A DNA stretch of 34,818 nucleotides from the NCBI RefSeq assembly GCF_000272045.2, contig NZ_AJYZ02000042.1, positions 601,112 through 635,929 of the forward strand. Direction: 5' to 3'. The notes under the pieces were generated by a model. It was given only the letters and a program-made list of their open reading frames with translations, did no database searches and was not told the origin of the DNA. The DNA is from Vibrio crassostreae 9ZC13. Lineage in GTDB: Bacteria > Pseudomonadota > Gammaproteobacteria > Enterobacterales > Vibrionaceae. The first letter of the stretch is position 1. Each line of letters opens with the position of its first letter. Positions 31,115 through 34,818 of the stretch are shown one piece after another. The position numbers and the translations under genes were made by a program.

Positions 31115-32059
31115 GTGCCTGATATGAAGCTATTTGCTGGTAACGCAACACCTGAACTAGCCCAACGTATTGCTGATCGTCTATACATCTCTCTTGGCGA
31201 TGCTACTGTAGACCGTTTTTCTGATGGCGAAGTCGCTGTTCAAATCAATGAAAACGTTCGTGGTAGCGATGTATTCCTGATTCAATCAACTTGTGCACCA
31301 ACCAATGACAACCTTATGGAATTGGTGGTAATGATTGACGCAATGCGCCGTGCTTCTGCTGGCCGTATTACTGCTGTAATCCCTTACTTCGGTTATGCCC
31401 GCCAAGATCGTCGTGTACGTTCTGCTCGTGTGCCAATTACTGCAAAAGTTGTTGCAGACTTCCTTTCTAACGTTGGCGTTGACCGCGTTCTTACTATCGA
31501 CCTACACGCAGAGCAAATCCAAGGCTTCTTCGATGTACCTGTTGATAACATCTTCGGCACTCCAGTTCTTCTAGAAGACATGGCGAACCGTGGCCTAGAA
31601 AACCCAGTAGTGGTTTCTCCAGACCTTGGTGGTGTTGTACGTGCTCGTGCAACGGCTAAAGCGCTAGGTGATGTTGACATCGCTATCGTTGATAAGCGTC
31701 GTCCACGTGCTAACGTTTCTGAAGTAATGAACCTAATCGGTGATGTTGAAGGTCGTGACTGTGTGATCGTTGATGACATGATCGATACGGGTGGCACACT
31801 ATGTAAAGCAGCTGAAGCGCTTAAAGAGCGCGGTGCTAAGCGTGTATTCGCTTACGCAACTCACGCTGTTTTCTCTGGTACTGCTGCGAACAACATCAAG
31901 AACTCTGTTCTAGACCAAGTTATCGTAACGGATTCTATCTCTCTATCTCCAGAGATGGCTGCGACGGGTAAAGTGACAACACTTAGCCTTTCTCGCATGC
32001 TTGCTGAAGCGATTCGTCGTATCAGCAACGAAGAATCAATCTCAGCGATGTTCAACTAA
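31115..32059 (+). CDS. prs: ribose-phosphate pyrophosphokinase (PRPP synthase)
   Basis: This 314-residue enzyme makes PRPP from ribose 5-phosphate and ATP, for nucleotide, histidine, tryptophan and NAD synthesis. The sequence is nearly collinear with E. coli Prs: MPDMKLFAGNATPELAQRIA at the start, the ATP-loop YARQDRRVRSARVPI, the HAEQIQGFF site and the PRPP-binding loop CVIVDDMIDTGGTL. The start is GTG at 31115, as in E. coli, with GAGG upstream. Codon use is visibly biased to highly expressed codons. A strong terminator follows at 32122. Confidence 0.97.
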   Translation: MPDMKLFAGNATPELAQRIADRLYISLGDATVDRFSDGEVAVQINENVRGSDVFLIQSTCAPTNDNLMELVVMIDAMRRASAGRITAVIPYFGYARQDRRVRSARVPITAKVVADFLSNVGVDRVLTIDLHAEQIQGFFDVPVDNIFGTPVLLEDMANRGLENPVVVSPDLGGVVRARATAKALGDVDIAIVDKRRPRANVSEVMNLIGDVEGRDCVIVDDMIDTGGTLCKAAEALKERGAKRVFAYATHAVFSGTAANNIKNSVLDQVIVTDSISLSPEMAATGKVTTLSLSRMLAEAIRRISNEESISAMFN

Positions 32060-32121
32060 TCAAAGCCCAATAGCTTTTTTTACAAAAGCTTGGTTTTAGA
32101 AACACGCGAGAGAAAGATATT

Positions 32122-32151
32122 AAGCACTTCAGTCAATGAAGTGCTTTTTTT
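32122..32151 (+). terminator. intrinsic terminator of prs
   Basis: AAGCACTTCA (32122-32131) pairs with TGAAGTGCTT (32137-32146) over a 5-nt loop, followed by TTTTT. Confidence 0.9.
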
Positions 32152-32282
32152 ATGTCTGAGTAATATTGCACTGCTAGTTATCACAAACAGGAATAATCGC
32201 GCAGCTATCAGCTAGCTCGCACCTTTTTCATAAACTGTGATATCATACGGCGCTTTTTGAAATCCCAAGAGAGATCCATACC

Positions 32283-32873
32283 TTGAGCCAACAAATAAAA
32301 CTTCTCGTTGGACTGGCTAATCCAGGTCCAGAATACGCCAAAACTCGCCACAACGCGGGCGCTTGGGTAGTTGAAGAATTAGCGCGTGTACATAACGTGA
32401 CACTAAAGAACGAACCAAAGTTCTTTGGCCTAACGGGTCGTATCATGGTTCACGGTGAAGATCTTCGTTTGCTGATCCCAACGACTTTTATGAACTTGTC
32501 AGGCAAAGCAGTTGCAGCCTTAGCAAAGTTCTACCAAATTAAACCAGAAGAGATCATGGTCGCTCACGATGAGTTAGATCTGCCTCCTGGTATTGGAAAG
32601 TTTAAAAAAGGTGGTGGTCATGGCGGACATAATGGTCTGAAAGACATCATCAGCAAGCAGGGTAACAATAAAGAATTCTATCGTCTTAGATTAGGCATCG
32701 GCCATCCAGGACACAAAGATAAAGTTGCAGGTTATGTATTAGGCAAAGCTCCTCAAAAAGAGCAAGAGTGTATCGAGGCCGTCGTTGACGAATCGGTTCG
32801 CAGCCTAGACATCTTATTAAAAGATGGCCTACCAAAAGCACAAAATCGCTTACATACGTTCAAAGCAGAATAA
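32283..32873 (+). CDS. pth: peptidyl-tRNA hydrolase
   Basis: This 196-residue enzyme releases peptides from drop-off peptidyl-tRNA. Catalytic His23 lies in EYAKTRHNAGAWVV, Asp96 in AHDELDLPPG, Asn71 in TFMNLSG and Asn117 in GGHGGHNGLK; all are offset by three from E. coli numbering. The start is TTG at 32283, giving MSQQIKLLVGLANPG, with AGAGAG about ten bases upstream; no ATG or GTG gives a better N-terminus. ychF follows after 10 nt, so the two are cotranscribed, as in many gammaproteobacteria. Confidence 0.95.
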   Translation: MSQQIKLLVGLANPGPEYAKTRHNAGAWVVEELARVHNVTLKNEPKFFGLTGRIMVHGEDLRLLIPTTFMNLSGKAVAALAKFYQIKPEEIMVAHDELDLPPGIGKFKKGGGHGGHNGLKDIISKQGNNKEFYRLRLGIGHPGHKDKVAGYVLGKAPQKEQECIEAVVDESVRSLDILLKDGLPKAQNRLHTFKAE

Positions 32874-32883
32874 GGTTTATATC

Positions 32884-33975
32884 ATGGGTTTTAAATGTGG
32901 CATCGTTGGTCTACCAAACGTTGGTAAGTCAACTCTGTTTAACGCACTGACTAAAGCAGGCATCGAAGCAGCAAACTTTCCATTTTGTACGATCGAACCA
33001 AACACAGGTATCGTTCCGGTTCCAGATCTACGCTTAGATGCATTAGCAAAAATTGTTAATCCACAGAAGATCCTTCCAACGACAATGGAATTCGTAGATA
33101 TCGCGGGCCTAGTTGCTGGCGCATCTAAAGGTGAAGGTCTTGGTAACAAATTCCTAGCTAACATCCGTGAAACTGACGCTATCGGTCACGTTGTACGCTG
33201 CTTTGAAAATGAAAACATTGTTCACGTTGCTGGCAAAGTATCTCCAATTGAAGATATCGAAGTGATCAACCTAGAACTTGCACTGGCTGACTTAGACAGC
33301 TGTGAGCGTGCAATTCAACGTAACGCGAAGAAAGCGAAAGGCGGCGACAAAGACGCTAAATTCGAAATCACTGTACTAGAAAAGCTACTTCCAGTTCTAA
33401 CTGAAGGTGGTATGGCACGTACTGTTGAACTTGGCAAAGAAGAAGCGGCAGCAATCGGCTACCTAAACTTCCTAACGCTTAAGCCAACAATGTACATCGC
33501 AAACGTTGCAGAAGATGGTTTTGAAAATAACCCATACCTAGACGCTGTTCGTGAATACGCAGAAAACGAAAACAACGTTGTTGTTGCTGTTTGTGCAGCA
33601 ATCGAATCAGAGCTTTCTGAGCTTGATGACGAAGATCGCGAAGAGTTCCTTGCGGATATGGGTATCGAAGAACCAGGTCTTAACCGAGTGATCCGCTCTG
33701 GTTACGAACTACTGACTCTTCAGACTTACTTCACAGCTGGTGTTAAAGAAGTTCGTGCTTGGACAATCCCTGTAGGTGCAACTGCGCCACAAGCAGCGGG
33801 TAAGATCCACACAGACTTCGAGAAAGGTTTCATCCGTGCTGAAGTTGTTGGATTCGATCACTTCATCGAATTTAACGGTGAGAGCGGTGCGAAAGACGCA
33901 GGTAAATGGCGCCTTGAAGGTAAAGAATACATCGTTAAAGATGGTGACGTTGTTCACTTCCGCTTCAATGTATAA
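32884..33975 (+). CDS. ychF: redox-regulated P-loop ATPase YchF
   Basis: This 363-residue Obg-family protein prefers ATP over GTP and binds ribosomes. Walker A is GLPNVGKS (9-16). The base-specificity motif is NVAE (207-210) instead of the GTPase NKxD, the known hallmark of YchF/OLA1. A coiled helical arm lies around 130-200 and a C-terminal TGS domain ends in VKDGDVVHFRFNV. The frame is open from 32824 inside pth, but the ATG at 32884 has AAGG eight bases upstream and gives the family length exactly. A terminator follows directly. Confidence 0.97.
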   Translation: MGFKCGIVGLPNVGKSTLFNALTKAGIEAANFPFCTIEPNTGIVPVPDLRLDALAKIVNPQKILPTTMEFVDIAGLVAGASKGEGLGNKFLANIRETDAIGHVVRCFENENIVHVAGKVSPIEDIEVINLELALADLDSCERAIQRNAKKAKGGDKDAKFEITVLEKLLPVLTEGGMARTVELGKEEAAAIGYLNFLTLKPTMYIANVAEDGFENNPYLDAVREYAENENNVVVAVCAAIESELSELDDEDREEFLADMGIEEPGLNRVIRSGYELLTLQTYFTAGVKEVRAWTIPVGATAPQAAGKIHTDFEKGFIRAEVVGFDHFIEFNGESGAKDAGKWRLEGKEYIVKDGDVVHFRFNV

Positions 33976-33994
33976 TTCTGATTAAACATCTAGA

Positions 33995-34024
33995 AAAAAG
34001 GCCAGTGAATTCACTGGCCTTTTT
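33995..34024 (+). terminator. intrinsic terminator of ychF
   Basis: A fully palindromic 30-bp hairpin (stem AAAAAGGCCAGTG with loop AATT, 33995-34024) lies 20 nt after the stop. It is followed by G and further Ts. Confidence 0.9.
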
Positions 34025-34171
34025 GTTTTTCCCCTTTCTAAATTGTCCCTCACCAGAAACTTAACTTCCTATATATATCGCCTTTTAGACCTGTTTTTTG
34101 TCGACAAATACGCCTCTTTGCCTAAAAAGAAACCGAACAGATGTTTATTCGCGATTTATTCAAAAAAAAAG

Positions 34172-34200
34172 TTGACGGGTTTCACTCAACTCCGCATAAT
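34172..34200 (+). promoter_or_regulatory. strong promoter of the tRNA operon
   Basis: TTGACG (34172-34177) and CATAAT (34195-34200) with a 17-bp spacer are preceded by an A-run resembling an UP element. They are followed by the discriminator GCGCCCC, typical of stringently controlled stable-RNA promoters. Confidence 0.85.
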
Positions 34201-34255
34201 GCGCCCCGTTCACAGCGAAGCGGCAACGTTTCGAAATGAGCAACAATATGGAAAT

Positions 34256-34332
34256 GGCTACTTAGCTCAGTTGGTTAGAGCACATCACTCATAATGATGG
34301 GGTCGCAGGTTCAAATCCCGCAGTAGCCACCA
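34256..34332 (+). tRNA. tRNA-Met (elongator, anticodon CAT), first copy
   Basis: This 77-nt cloverleaf has an encoded CCA end. Acceptor GGCTACT pairs with AGTAGCC, and the anticodon loop CTCATAA reads CAT. It lacks the C-A mismatch of initiator tRNA at the acceptor end, so it is an elongator. It is first of at least four tRNAs in the operon. Confidence 0.95.
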
Positions 34333-34397
34333 TTTCCTAAGCACTCTATTTGATATTAAAGTTTGTCTTTAGTAACAAAGAGTTTTTAGGAAATAAC

Positions 34398-34482
34398 GCG
34401 GTCGTGGCGGAATTGGTAGACGCACCAGATTTAGGTTCTGGCGCCGAGAGGTGTGAGAGTTCAAGTCTCTCCGACCGCACCA
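34398..34482 (+). tRNA. tRNA-Leu (anticodon TAG)
   Basis: This 85-nt class II tRNA has an encoded CCA end and a long variable arm. Acceptor GCGGTCG pairs with CGACCGC. The anticodon stem CCAGA/TCTGG encloses a loop reading TAG. Confidence 0.95.
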
Positions 34483-34511
34483 TATTGAGATATCTTAATT
34501 GATATCATTGT

Positions 34512-34586
34512 TGGGCTATCGCCAAGCGGTAAGGCACCGGCTTTTGATGCCGGCATTCCCTGGTTCGAATCCAGGTAGCCCAGCCA
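34512..34586 (+). tRNA. tRNA-Gln (anticodon TTG)
   Basis: This 75-nt tRNA has an encoded CCA end. Acceptor TGGGCTA pairs with TAGCCCA, including the weak 1-72 U-A pair known for tRNA-Gln. The anticodon stem CCGGC/GCCGG encloses a loop reading TTG. Confidence 0.95.
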
Positions 34587-34663
34587 CAATTTAAAGTGTA
34601 ATTATCTTTAAAAAGATAATGGCATTGAAAGCAAGATTATATTATATTGTCTCGCTCTCAGAT

Positions 34664-34740
34664 GGCTACTTAGCTCAGTTGGTTAGAGCACATCACTCAT
34701 AATGATGGGGTCGCAGGTTCAAATCCCGCAGTAGCCACCA
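34664..34740 (+). tRNA. tRNA-Met (elongator, anticodon CAT), second copy
   Basis: It is identical over all 77 bases to the copy at 34256-34332. A small hairpin (TTCTTTCT/AGAAAGAA, 34741-34759) follows, probably a processing signal, since it has no T-run. The operon likely continues beyond the window, as in the E. coli metT-leuW-glnU series. Confidence 0.95.
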
Positions 34741-34818
34741 TTCTTTCTTCGAGAAAGAAAAGACAACGTTATATTGAATCACCAATATTCAGTATGACTA
34801 TAAAGATTTGCTGCGGTC

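Noticed and set aside
34043..34294. 83-codon frame across the tRNA promoter
   Set aside because: It runs through the promoter and into tRNA-Met, has no protein-like features and ends in tRNA sequence.
34256..34740. Direct repeats of tRNA-Met as attachment sites of an integrated element
   Set aside because: The interval holds only normal tRNA genes with spacers, and both copies are full and functional.

Overview
The window looks like chromosomal DNA of a Vibrio, most likely of the Splendidus clade. I judge this from protein similarity recalled from memory (copA-copG, an 883-residue chitobiase lipoprotein, a NutA-type 5'-nucleotidase), from the hemA-prfA-prmC-sirB2-sirB1-kdsA and lolB-ispE-prs-pth-ychF gene order, and from the moderate GC content. 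The species call is an inference. No CRISPR array, insertion sequence, prophage or integrase is visible.

Left part (1-12.8 kb): a half-length FUSC-family membrane protein sits beside an isochorismatase-fold protein that lacks the usual nucleophilic cysteine. gltX follows on the minus strand. A copper-detoxification operon (copA-copG) has a near-perfect CueR-type promoter with a 19-bp spacer, which moves the copA start downstream to 4160. Then come a KdgM-family small porin, a GH20 chitobiase lipoprotein and a TraB/GumN-family secreted protein.

Middle part (12.8-18.7 kb): this is the accessory region and the most interesting one. It holds a complete curli (functional amyloid) locus. csgE-csgF-csgG are on the minus strand. 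Divergent from them are csgB, a large csgA and a small secreted csgC-position gene, followed by a separately promoted CsgD/VpsT-type regulator. The regulator carries a W-M-S-R tetrad that matches the c-di-GMP-binding motif described for V. cholerae VpsT. CsgA is about twice the enterobacterial size, acidic and built of irregular repeats. Several RNA hairpins lie in the csgBA transcript, including a terminator-like one inside the first codons of the csgC-position gene. The locus ends at a tRNA-Pro gene accompanied by a decayed partial copy of that tRNA.

Right part (18.7-34.8 kb): conserved housekeeping genes. These are a DUF3149 mini-protein, smrA, rluF with a long disordered tail, ybaK, a nutA/ushA-type nucleotidase lipoprotein, the minus-strand group hemA, prfA, prmC, sirB2, sirB1, kdsA, and the divergent plus-strand group lolB, ispE, prs, pth, ychF. 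The window ends in a tRNA operon (Met, Leu, Gln, Met) driven by a strong promoter with a GC-rich discriminator. Many convergent gene pairs share strong intrinsic terminators. Several start codons differ from the longest reading frame, and the reasons are given in each entry.
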